From positions 496,001-560,000 of the forward strand of contig JBMOLU010000002.1 of NCBI GenBank assembly GCA_049325275.1: a DNA stretch of 64,000 nt, read 5' to 3'. This document shows positions 43,383-51,554 of this stretch, in pieces. How positions within the stretch are numbered: the stretch's first letter is position 1; every line of letters starts with the position of its first letter. The notes below the pieces were generated by a model that saw only the letters and a list, made by a program, of their open reading frames with translations, was not told the origin of the DNA and searched no databases. The position numbers and the translations under genes are program-made. Source of the stretch: CAIQJJ01 sp049325275 (lineage in GTDB: Bacteria; Chloroflexota; Anaerolineae; Anaerolineales; UBA4823).

Positions 43383-43841
43383 ATGATCAACGAACCTGTT
43401 TTTGTGATGTTGGTAGAAGACAATGTCGATCATGCCGAGTTGATCATTCGTACGCTCTCAGAGCATCGCGTCGCGAACAAAATCCGTCACTTTCTGGATG
43501 GGCAAAGCGCGTTGGATTACTTGCTTCGCCAGGGAGAGTTTAGCGATCCGGCCAAAAGCCCCCGTCCGCATATTATCCTGCTCGACTTGCGCTTGCCACG
43601 GGTAGATGGCCTGGAAGTTCTCAAGGCGATCAAAGGGTCGGATGCATTACAGTATATCCCCGTCATCGTGCTCACCACCTCGGAAGGTGAACGTGATGTC
43701 GCCCGTGCCTACATCAATCACGCCAACAGTTACCTGGTCAAGCCGGTTGGTTTCGAGGAGTTCAACAAACTGATGGAAGACCTGGGCTTTTATTGGTTAG
43801 AGTGGAATACGACGCCGCACGTGCCGCCATCTCACAAGTGA
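43383..43841 (+). CDS. Single-domain response regulator, Rcp1-like
   Basis: The 152-residue protein is a lone receiver domain with the acidic pair in MLVEDNVDHAEL, the phospho-acceptor Asp68 in ILLDLRLPRVDG, Thr in VLTTSEGERD and Lys in SYLVKPVGFEEF. The insert QGEFSDPAKSPRPH and the C-terminal extension are typical of the Rcp1-type receivers that pair with phytochrome-like kinases. It has no output domain and would act as a phosphate shuttle or by binding a partner. The ATG at 43383 follows GGAGG. It is placed just after two histidine kinases that carry HisKA domains of the phytochrome type. Confidence 0.92.
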   Translation: MINEPVFVMLVEDNVDHAELIIRTLSEHRVANKIRHFLDGQSALDYLLRQGEFSDPAKSPRPHIILLDLRLPRVDGLEVLKAIKGSDALQYIPVIVLTTSEGERDVARAYINHANSYLVKPVGFEEFNKLMEDLGFYWLEWNTTPHVPPSHK

Positions 43842-43843
43842 AC

Positions 43844-43867
43844 GGCTCCCACGGCTTCGGCGGGAAA
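43844..43867. repeat. Mini-hairpin repeat, inverted orientation
   Basis: ggctcccacggc-ttc-ggcgggaaa, read on the minus strand, gives TTTCCCGCC-GAA-GCCGTGGGAGCC, matching the family at 7250 and 21105. It lies between two signalling genes. Confidence 0.4.
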
Positions 43868-43895
43868 CCCTTTTTGCGCGGGCGATGAAAACTGT

Positions 43896-45692
43896 ATGAC
43901 TGAGGAAACTGTCACTATTTTGTTGGTAGAGGACGAAGAAGCACACGCCGAATTGATCGAACGCTCGTTTGAGTACCGCGGGGACGCGGCTGTGCTGCAC
44001 ATCGCATCGTCGCTGGCTGACGCCCGCCGCCTGCTGCGTGAGCTGCCTGCCCCACCTGCTCTGATTATCGCCGACTGGCGTCTCCCCGACGGCGATGGCC
44101 TGGAGCTGCTCACGCACTCCCAGCCCGCGCAGGCAAATAACTTACCCACACCCATTGTCATTATGACCAGCCAGGGGAATGAGCGCGTCGCCGTAGAAGC
44201 TCTCAAAGCCGGCGCGCTGGACTACGTCGTTAAATCGCAAGAGACGTTGATCGATATGCCGCATATTGCCGAACGGGCCTTGCGCGAATGGCATATCACG
44301 GCCGAACACGAACGTATTACCGAGGCCCTGCGCGTGAGCGAAGCCCAGTTCCGCTTGTTGGCCGAAAACTCCACCGATATGATCACCCGACACAACCTGG
44401 ATGGCACGTACCTGTACGTATCCCCCGCTTGCCGTGGCCTGCTCGGTTACGAACCCGACGAACTGATCGGCCTGTCCCTTTTCGATTTCATTCATCCCGA
44501 AGATCGTGCGCAGTCCAGGCAGAAATTTCAGTCCCTGTCGGGTGCGCGTGTCTTGCACGGGATTCTGATGCGCATCCGCCGCAAAGACGGGCAATACATT
44601 TGGGTAGAAACCAACAGCAGGGCCATGCGCGATCCCGAAGCGGGCGCGCTTGAGGTCCATAGTTCGTCCCGTGATATTACCGGGCGGGTCAAGGCCGAGC
44701 AGGAGTTGCGCGCTAGCGAGGATCGTTTCCGTTCGCTGGTTCAAAATTCAGACGACTTAATCCATGTCGTCGACGTCGACGGCCGCATCGTTTACGAAAG
44801 TCCATCCGTCTCGCGCATCACCGGTTACCCAGCCGGTTATATGTTAGGCAAAGCACCGTTCGACTTTATCCATCCCGAGGATCGCGCCGCCATCGGTTAC
44901 GATCTGTTGCGCGTGATCGAGCAAACCGAACAAAATACCCCTCTGGAACTGCGCTTCCATCGCGCGGACGGCGAATGGATTTACCTCGAAATCCTCGGTT
45001 CGAACTTGCTCGAGCACCCGGGGATTCGCGGCATTGTGCTGACCTCCCGCAATATCACACAGCGCAAACACTCCGAAATGGCTCTGAAGCAGGCGCACGA
45101 ACGCCTGGCAGCCGCTTACGACGATACAATCTTGGGGTGGTCGCGCGCGCTGGATTTGCGTGATAAGGAGACTGAAGGCCACACCCTGCGCGTCACCGAA
45201 GTGATGATGAAGTTGGCTGATGCTTTCGATTTCTCCGCAGAGATGCTGCATCACGTCCGGCGCGGGGCTTTGTTGCACGATATTGGCAAGATGGGGGTCC
45301 CGGATGAAATTTTGCAAAAGCCCGACAAGTTAACCGGCATCGAATGGGAGATCATGCGGCGGCACCCCGAGTATGCCTACCAGATGCTTTCTGATATCGA
45401 ATACCTGCGTCCGGCGCTCAATATTCCCTACTTTCACCACGAACGCTGGGATGGAACCGGTTATCCGCAGGGGCTAAAAGGCGAAGAAATCCCTCTCGAA
45501 GCCCGCCTTTTCTCTGTTGTAGACGTGTGGGATGCGCTTTCTTTCGACCGGCCTTATCGGAAGGCCTGGCCGCAAGAGAAAGTGATCGCTTACCTCAAAG
45601 ACCAGTGCAACAAACAGTTCGATATGCAGGTCGTCGAAGTCTTTATCGAGCTTTTACCGACACTGTCTGTAGAAAGCCCGGTTTCCTCCTGA
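43896..45692 (+). CDS. Receiver-PAS-PAS-HD-GYP response regulator
   Basis: The 598-residue protein begins with a receiver (about 1-125; Asp60 in IIADWRLPDGDG), then two PAS domains (about 145-265 and 270-390), and ends in an HD-GYP domain (about 405-590). The HD motif is HDIGK at 461-465, and the GYP motif is GTGYPQG near 520. HD-GYP domains hydrolyse cyclic di-GMP to pGpG or GMP. Phosphorylation by a nearby kinase would control the enzyme. It is a paralogue of the protein at 51555-53279. The last gene of this strand run, it ends before a strong hairpin. Confidence 0.93.
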   Translation: MTEETVTILLVEDEEAHAELIERSFEYRGDAAVLHIASSLADARRLLRELPAPPALIIADWRLPDGDGLELLTHSQPAQANNLPTPIVIMTSQGNERVAVEALKAGALDYVVKSQETLIDMPHIAERALREWHITAEHERITEALRVSEAQFRLLAENSTDMITRHNLDGTYLYVSPACRGLLGYEPDELIGLSLFDFIHPEDRAQSRQKFQSLSGARVLHGILMRIRRKDGQYIWVETNSRAMRDPEAGALEVHSSSRDITGRVKAEQELRASEDRFRSLVQNSDDLIHVVDVDGRIVYESPSVSRITGYPAGYMLGKAPFDFIHPEDRAAIGYDLLRVIEQTEQNTPLELRFHRADGEWIYLEILGSNLLEHPGIRGIVLTSRNITQRKHSEMALKQAHERLAAAYDDTILGWSRALDLRDKETEGHTLRVTEVMMKLADAFDFSAEMLHHVRRGALLHDIGKMGVPDEILQKPDKLTGIEWEIMRRHPEYAYQMLSDIEYLRPALNIPYFHHERWDGTGYPQGLKGEEIPLEARLFSVVDVWDALSFDRPYRKAWPQEKVIAYLKDQCNKQFDMQVVEVFIELLPTLSVESPVSS

Positions 45693-45738
45693 CCCGCATC
45701 AAGCGGTACGGCCCTGACTCGACTCCAAGTTCTCTCCG

Positions 45739-45784
45739 GCCGCACAAAGCCTGGCGTACTCGTGCATGCCAGGCTTTGTGCGGC
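45739..45784. terminator. Terminator between convergent genes
   Basis: A perfect 17-base-pair stem, gccgcacaaagcctggc and its complement at 45768-45784, with a 12-base loop, lies between the HD-GYP gene and the minus-strand RraA-like gene. There is no long T-run, but the position suits a bidirectional terminator. Confidence 0.6.
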
Positions 45785-45832
45785 GGAAGGGATTCCGCGC
45801 CAGGTTATCAGGCAAAGCGCTCGTTGGCGCCG

Positions 45833-46522
45833 CTACACGGTGTCATCCAGTTCCCGGCCTTGTTCTTCGTACATGCGGCGGCGGGCGGCTTTATCGTTGC
45901 GCAGTTCCTGGTGGGCGTAGGTGGCTACATCGAAAGCAATTTTGCGTGGCACCACGATCACGCCATCGCCGTCGGCGACGACCACGTCACCCGGATAGAC
46001 CGTCACACCGCCAACGGCTACGGGAATATCCATGGCGTCGAACTGTACGCGCCCCTGCACCATGCCCTGCGAAATGAACTTCGACCAGAAGGGGATTTTT
46101 TGCAAGATGACTTCGTCAGTGTCGCGCAGGCCGCCGCCATTGGTCACGAAGCCGCGTACCCCTACTTTCCATGCTTCGAGCGTATTGTTCGAGCCGCACA
46201 GGCCAACATCCACCCCGCTGACGTCCAGGACGATAAAGTCTCCGGGTTGAATCTCTTTCATCCATGGATACGTGCAGACGGTGTTGTAGTACCAACCCTG
46301 CCATTCGGTGTATTCTTCGGGCGTCTTGTAAGGCACCGGCCCGGCAAAAGGCAGATAACGGGCAGTACGGGCGACCCCGATGGCGCGCGTGCGCCACAGC
46401 GGGCGAATATCCGGTGACATGGAGCCGTAATGATGCATCATGTTCCAATCCATGCCATCGCGGACGTCGGCCACGCGTAAATCGTTGTAGAGCTCGAGCA
46501 GTTTTTTGGTTTCCTGATCCAT
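45833..46522 (-). CDS. RraA/HMG-aldolase-like family protein
   Basis: The 229-residue protein belongs to the RraA-like fold shared by RNase E regulators and class II HMG/CHA aldolases. It keeps the catalytic NGGGLRDTDEV with Arg-Asp, and VYPGDVVVADGDGVIVVP, which in the aldolases binds the metal and pyruvate enolate. Bacteria with this fold can cleave 4-hydroxy-4-methyl-2-oxoglutarate and decarboxylate oxaloacetate. The start at 46522 has AGGAG upstream. The next gene is malic enzyme, so a pyruvate/oxaloacetate role is more likely than RNase E control, for which no target is seen here. Confidence 0.75.
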   Translation of the reverse strand: MDQETKKLLELYNDLRVADVRDGMDWNMMHHYGSMSPDIRPLWRTRAIGVARTARYLPFAGPVPYKTPEEYTEWQGWYYNTVCTYPWMKEIQPGDFIVLDVSGVDVGLCGSNNTLEAWKVGVRGFVTNGGGLRDTDEVILQKIPFWSKFISQGMVQGRVQFDAMDIPVAVGGVTVYPGDVVVADGDGVIVVPRKIAFDVATYAHQELRNDKAARRRMYEEQGRELDDTV

Positions 46523-46774
46523 TGCCTTCTCCTTTGGCCCTTCCCAAGTCTTGTTGAGTATTGTCGCTTCTCGAAACGTAGGGAACGTGGGTGGTTTGCA
46601 GGCCACCTTACCCTGATCGACGAGAAGACAGGGCCTAACCTATACGTTCAATGCAGAAAAAGCGCAGAAATAAGAGCAGGGTTAGGACCGCGCCGTTTAT
46701 GCGGGTTAGGGTACCTAAGTTTACCTGACGGTGGCGGTCTCGGATGCTTACAGAAATGTAATGGGCCGCAAATT

Positions 46775-49030
46775 TTACGATTCCATGGCATCCATCACCG
46801 CTACGGCGGCAATATTGACAATGTCGGCCACTTCGTCACCGGTTTGTAACACGTGAATCGGTGCGCCCACGCCGAGCAAGATCGGCCCAATCGCAGTAGC
46901 GCCACCCAGCCGGGCAAGTAACTTGTAGGCAACATTGGCCGATTCCAGCGACGGGAAGACCAGCACGTTGGCGTCTTTCACGCGGCTGAAAGGATAGCGT
47001 TCCTCGATTATCCCCGGCACCACGGCCGTATCGGCTTGCATTTCGCCGTCGACGGCCAGATTGGCATCCTTGAGACGCAAGATTTCGACCGCTTTTCTGA
47101 CCTTGTCGCTCAAGGGATGCGGTGTGCTGCCGAAGTTGGAGAAGGACAGCATGGCCACGCGCGGTTCCAAACCCAGCTTTTTGGCAAAATTGGCCGCCAG
47201 GAAGCCGATTTCGGCCAGATCCTCGGCGGTGGGATCGATGTTGACGGTGGCATCGGTAAACAGGTAGACGCGATTCTGGATAATCATGATATACAAACCG
47301 GCTACCTTGCTGGCCCCCGGTGCGGTGTGGTGAATCTGTAATGCCGGGCGAATTACCTCGGGGTAGTCATGGGTCAGGCCGGAGACCAGGCAGTCGGCGT
47401 CTCCCATTTTGACCATCATCGGGCCGAAAATACTGGGGTCAAGCAACTGCCTGGCAGCGGTTTTGAGCGTCATACCCTTGCGTTGGCGGAGTTCGTAGTA
47501 AGCCTGCGCATATTCCGCACACCGTGGAAAGGCTGCGGGATCGACAACCTGGGGGCAGCAGTCCAGCCCGAGGAGTTGAATTTTGCCTTCAATCACATCC
47601 GGCCGCCCTACCAGGATCGGAATACCGATGCCCTCGTCTTCCACCAATGCCGCGGCGCGAATGATCTTGGCTTCTTCGCCTTCGGCGAAAACGATCCGCT
47701 TTTTGGCGGGGGCGCTCTGGGCTTTGTGCATGATGTAATAACGTACCTGCTGGCCCATCCCTTGCCGGTAGGCAAGCTGCTCGCGGTATTCGTCGATGTC
47801 GACTTTCTTGCGTGCAACGCCGGTTTCCATGGCGCTTTTGGCCACGGCGGGCGCTTCCCACAGCAGCACGCGCGGATCGAGCGGCTTGGGGATGATGTAG
47901 TCCTCGCCGAATTTCAGGCTGTCCACGCCGTAGGCGCGTAAAACGCTGTCGGGCACGTCTTCTTTTGCCAGTCTGGCCAGCGCCATAGCGGCAGCCACTT
48001 TCATTTCTTCGTTGATGGCACGGGCACGCACATCCAGCGCCCCGCGGAAGATGAAGGGGAAGCCGAGAACGTTATTGATCTGGTTGGGATAGTCCGAACG
48101 TCCGGTAGCGATGATGGCATCGGAACGGGTTTCACGTGCCAGTTCGTACTTGATCTCGGGATCTGGGTTGGACATGGCAAAGATCAGTGGCCGTTCAGCC
48201 ATCGTCTTGACCATGGCAGGCGTCAAAATATCGGCAACAGACAGCCCGTAGAAAACATCGGCGCCACGCATGGCATCGGCCAATGTACGTGCGTCGGTTT
48301 CATGAGCCAGCCGTTCCTTGTACTTGTTCATGTTTTCGGCCCGGCCTTTGTAGACCACGCCTTTGGTGTCCACCAGGGTGATGTTCTCACGGGTAACGCC
48401 CAGGCGGATCATCAACTCTGAACACGAAATAGCCGCCGCACCCGCCCCCGAAACAACCACCTTCACCTCGGCGAGCTGCTTGCCGATAATTTCAAGGGCA
48501 TTCATCAACGCTGCACCGGAAATAATCGCCGTACCGTGCTGGTCGTCGTGGAAAACGGGGATATCGAGAGCGGCTTTGAGTGTCTCTTCGATGTAGAAGC
48601 ATTCGGGGGCTTTGATATCCTCCAGGTTGATGCCACCGAATGTGGGGGCAATGGCCTTGGCAACCTGGATGACCACTTCCGGGTCGTGGCTGTCTACCTC
48701 GATATCGAACACGTCCACATCCGCAAAGCGCTTGAACAGTACGCCCTTCCCTTCCATCACGGGCTTGCCGGCCAGCGCCCCGCGGTCACCCAAGCCCAAG
48801 ATGGCGGTCCCGTTGGAAAGCACGGCAACCAGGTTACCTTTGGACGTGTACTCGTAGGCGGTTTCGGGGTCTTTCTCAATTTCGAGCACCGGTTGCGCGA
48901 CACCCGGCGTGTAGGCAAGGCTCAGATCGCGTTGGGTATCCATCGGCTTGGTCGGAACGACCGAGATTTTGCCAGGTTTTCCCCCCAGGTGGTGATATTC
49001 CAGGGCATCTTCGCGAGTAATCTTAATCAT
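46775..49030 (-). CDS. maeB: NADP-dependent malic enzyme with phosphotransacetylase-like domain
   Basis: The 751-residue protein joins a malic enzyme domain (about 1-425) to a PTA-like C-terminal domain (about 430-751). Signatures include LSLAYTPGVAQP, VLSNGTAILGLGDRGALAGKPV, ECFYIEETLK, FHDDQHGTAI and the Rossmann motif VVSGAGAAAISCSELMI. It oxidatively decarboxylates malate to pyruvate and makes NADPH in the cytoplasm. The PTA-like domain in MaeB is regulatory (acetyl-CoA binding) and lacks transferase activity in known examples. The start at 49030 has AAAGGAG. The RraA-like gene lies downstream on the same strand, 250 bases away, so any link is by function and not a proven operon. Confidence 0.95.
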   Translation of the reverse strand: MIKITREDALEYHHLGGKPGKISVVPTKPMDTQRDLSLAYTPGVAQPVLEIEKDPETAYEYTSKGNLVAVLSNGTAILGLGDRGALAGKPVMEGKGVLFKRFADVDVFDIEVDSHDPEVVIQVAKAIAPTFGGINLEDIKAPECFYIEETLKAALDIPVFHDDQHGTAIISGAALMNALEIIGKQLAEVKVVVSGAGAAAISCSELMIRLGVTRENITLVDTKGVVYKGRAENMNKYKERLAHETDARTLADAMRGADVFYGLSVADILTPAMVKTMAERPLIFAMSNPDPEIKYELARETRSDAIIATGRSDYPNQINNVLGFPFIFRGALDVRARAINEEMKVAAAMALARLAKEDVPDSVLRAYGVDSLKFGEDYIIPKPLDPRVLLWEAPAVAKSAMETGVARKKVDIDEYREQLAYRQGMGQQVRYYIMHKAQSAPAKKRIVFAEGEEAKIIRAAALVEDEGIGIPILVGRPDVIEGKIQLLGLDCCPQVVDPAAFPRCAEYAQAYYELRQRKGMTLKTAARQLLDPSIFGPMMVKMGDADCLVSGLTHDYPEVIRPALQIHHTAPGASKVAGLYIMIIQNRVYLFTDATVNIDPTAEDLAEIGFLAANFAKKLGLEPRVAMLSFSNFGSTPHPLSDKVRKAVEILRLKDANLAVDGEMQADTAVVPGIIEERYPFSRVKDANVLVFPSLESANVAYKLLARLGGATAIGPILLGVGAPIHVLQTGDEVADIVNIAAVAVMDAMES

Positions 49031-49139
49031 AAGCGTCACTCCTTTCTTCCAGCAGTGTAGCACCCTGCTGGGAGCGTGTCAATTGGATGGGTGACATGCT
49101 TTTGTCACAGATCGGTTATACTAACCTCATCACTTTCCA

Positions 49140-51545
49140 ATGAGATCCTTTATGACAACTCGCGTATTCTGGCGACTGGCTCAATGGGTGACTCTTCCCG
49201 TGCTGTACGGATTTGCCGCGCTGTTTAGCGAGTGGTTGACCATTTCGGACGGTGCCGTTGCCTCGCTATGGATTCCGCCCGGACTTGCCCTGGCCGCACT
49301 TTTACTGGGAGGGCGGCAGGTGTGTCCGGGGATTTTGCTCGGAATGATCGCCTTTTACACTTTGCGCGGCCTTTCGCTTCCGACGGCCGTTCTTTCGATC
49401 GCCGCTGAAGTGATGGAAATCTTTCTGGCTGCTGCGCTTATCCAGCGCTGGCCCGGTTCGAAACTTTGCCTGAAACATCCCCATAACACACTCAAATTCG
49501 TGGCTGTCGTAGCGCTGTCCTGCCTCGCGGGCACGGCCTTCCTGGCGCTTGGCGCACTTTCCGGCGCAAGCGCTGCCTTCGGATGGTCGGCGCACGCAAA
49601 CGGCATGATCCTGGCTACGCCGTTGCTGCTCGCAATGCGCCCGCTGTCAGGAAAGTTGCGCCTTGAGGCGGTCTTGCTCGTGGCGTGCGCTGCCGCTGCT
49701 ACCGGCGTCATTTTTTGCGGTTGTCTGCCCGGCGGATTGGCCGCTTCGCTGCCTTATCTTCTGGTGTTGTTCTTGTTGTGGCCGGCGTTGCGCCTCGATC
49801 AGGCAACCACGCACTTAACGGCACTGGCGATCCTTGTCATTGCCCTCGCTGCGACACGCCTCGGCCACGGGCCTTTGGCTGCGTTGGGCGTTGCCGAGCG
49901 CTTGACGGCCGTGCAGCTTTTCGGTTCCGTCATGGCCCTGTGCGCTTTGTTGCTGGGTTCGCTTGTGTCGAAGCCAGCCGATAGCTTGACCGCCGCCAGG
50001 CAGACGCCAGACGATGCGGTGGCAAGCACCCACCACCTGCTCGATCAGTTGAATGCCAGCGAAGCGCGTTGGCGGGCCATTTTGGAAAACGCCCCCATGA
50101 CGATTACCATGACCGACCTGGACGGCCGGATCCTGGCGCTCAGCCGTTCGTTTTCCGCACACAAGCCGGTGGACGCCCTGATCGGCGAAGATTTTTACGC
50201 TTACCTGCCGCCCGAAAATCAGGCGCGCGTGCGCAATGTTACCGCCACCGTCGTTCAAAGCGGCCAACCCGCTTATTTCGATATGGCCTTCGTCCGGCCA
50301 GATGGCAGCCGGAGTTGGTTTGCCAACCACATCGTGCCGGTGGCGCAGGATGGCGGCCTAAGCGCTTTGATTTACCTGGCCACGGATATCACGGAACGAA
50401 AAATTGCCGAACAGGCTTCGCGTACCAACGAAGAACGCCTGCGCGCCATCATCGACGCAGCCCCTTTTGGCGCTCACTCGTACGAGTTGTTTGCTGACGG
50501 GCAACTCATCTTTTCCGGCTACAACCTGGCGGCTGAGCAAATCCTGGGCATCACGCATGCATCGGTTGTCGGGAAAACCATCGAAGAAGCCTTCCCGGGC
50601 CTGGTTGGTACACCGCTTCCCGCTGTTTACCGCCGCGTGGCTGCCCATGGCGAGCGCTATCATAATGAGCAGATTGTCTATCACGAGAGCCAGGTTGAAG
50701 GCGTTTTCGAAGTCCATGCGTTTCAAACCAGCCCCCATCACATGACCGTCTTCTTTCGCGACGTGACCGAACGCAAGAAAGCCGACGAGCAGATTCGGCA
50801 GATGACCGAGGAACTCGAGCTGCGCGTGCGCCAGCGTACGTCCGAGTTGGAAGCGACGAACCACAAATTGGAGACGATCAACCTGGAACTGGAATCGCTC
50901 TCGTACACCGTATCGCACGATTTACGTTCCCCCTTGCGTGCCATCGACGGCTATTCCCATATTGTGATGGACGAATATGGCGCCGAACTGCCCGCAGACG
51001 CCCTTCGCCGTATGAAGGCAATCCGCAGCAATGCACAGCAAATGGGCCAGTTGATCGATGATCTATTGACGTTCGTGCACCTCGGCCGGCAGACGTTGGC
51101 GCTGCGGCAGGTGCATATGCAGGCTTTGGTAGAACAAGCGCTGATTGCCCTGGAAGATGAACTCGTTACCCGTCAAATCGAGGTCGCGATCGGAGAGTTG
51201 CCGGCCTGCACCGGAGACCCATCCCTCTTGCGCCAGGTGTGGTTGAATTTGATTTCGAATGCGGTCAAATTCACCCGTCACCGCCAGCTTGCAAGGATCG
51301 AGATCGCTTCAGAACAGTGCAATGGCGAAACGATCTATCTCGTGCGCGACAACGGTACAGGATTCGATATGCAGTACGCAGACAAGCTGTTTGGAATGTT
51401 CCAGCGCCTGCATGTCCAGGAACAATATGAAGGGACCGGCGTGGGGTTGGCGATCGTCGAACGGATTATCCGCAAGCATGGGGGCCGCATCTGGACCAGA
51501 GCGCAACCAGACGAGGGCGCTACCTTTTACTTCGTGGTTTCTTGA
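49140..51545 (+). CDS. MASE1-PAS sensor histidine kinase
   Basis: The 801-residue protein has an N-terminal MASE1 sensor of about eight helices (residues 10-285; VASLWIPPGLALAALLLGGR), two PAS domains (about 310-430 and 435-560), a coiled-coil stretch, and a HisKA domain with His593 in TVSHDLRSP. The HATPase domain has NLISNAVKF, VRDNGTGFD and GTGVGLAIVERI. The start at 49140 is taken as the first ATG; ATG 49152 is also possible and has GAGAT upstream. A short inverted repeat, gtgaca-tgcttt-tgtcac, at 49091-49108 could be a regulator site. The receiver-HD-GYP gene follows nine bases later, so these two form a signalling pair. Confidence 0.92.
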   Translation: MRSFMTTRVFWRLAQWVTLPVLYGFAALFSEWLTISDGAVASLWIPPGLALAALLLGGRQVCPGILLGMIAFYTLRGLSLPTAVLSIAAEVMEIFLAAALIQRWPGSKLCLKHPHNTLKFVAVVALSCLAGTAFLALGALSGASAAFGWSAHANGMILATPLLLAMRPLSGKLRLEAVLLVACAAAATGVIFCGCLPGGLAASLPYLLVLFLLWPALRLDQATTHLTALAILVIALAATRLGHGPLAALGVAERLTAVQLFGSVMALCALLLGSLVSKPADSLTAARQTPDDAVASTHHLLDQLNASEARWRAILENAPMTITMTDLDGRILALSRSFSAHKPVDALIGEDFYAYLPPENQARVRNVTATVVQSGQPAYFDMAFVRPDGSRSWFANHIVPVAQDGGLSALIYLATDITERKIAEQASRTNEERLRAIIDAAPFGAHSYELFADGQLIFSGYNLAAEQILGITHASVVGKTIEEAFPGLVGTPLPAVYRRVAAHGERYHNEQIVYHESQVEGVFEVHAFQTSPHHMTVFFRDVTERKKADEQIRQMTEELELRVRQRTSELEATNHKLETINLELESLSYTVSHDLRSPLRAIDGYSHIVMDEYGAELPADALRRMKAIRSNAQQMGQLIDDLLTFVHLGRQTLALRQVHMQALVEQALIALEDELVTRQIEVAIGELPACTGDPSLLRQVWLNLISNAVKFTRHRQLARIEIASEQCNGETIYLVRDNGTGFDMQYADKLFGMFQRLHVQEQYEGTGVGLAIVERIIRKHGGRIWTRAQPDEGATFYFVVS

Positions 51546-51554
51546 GAGGTTGCT

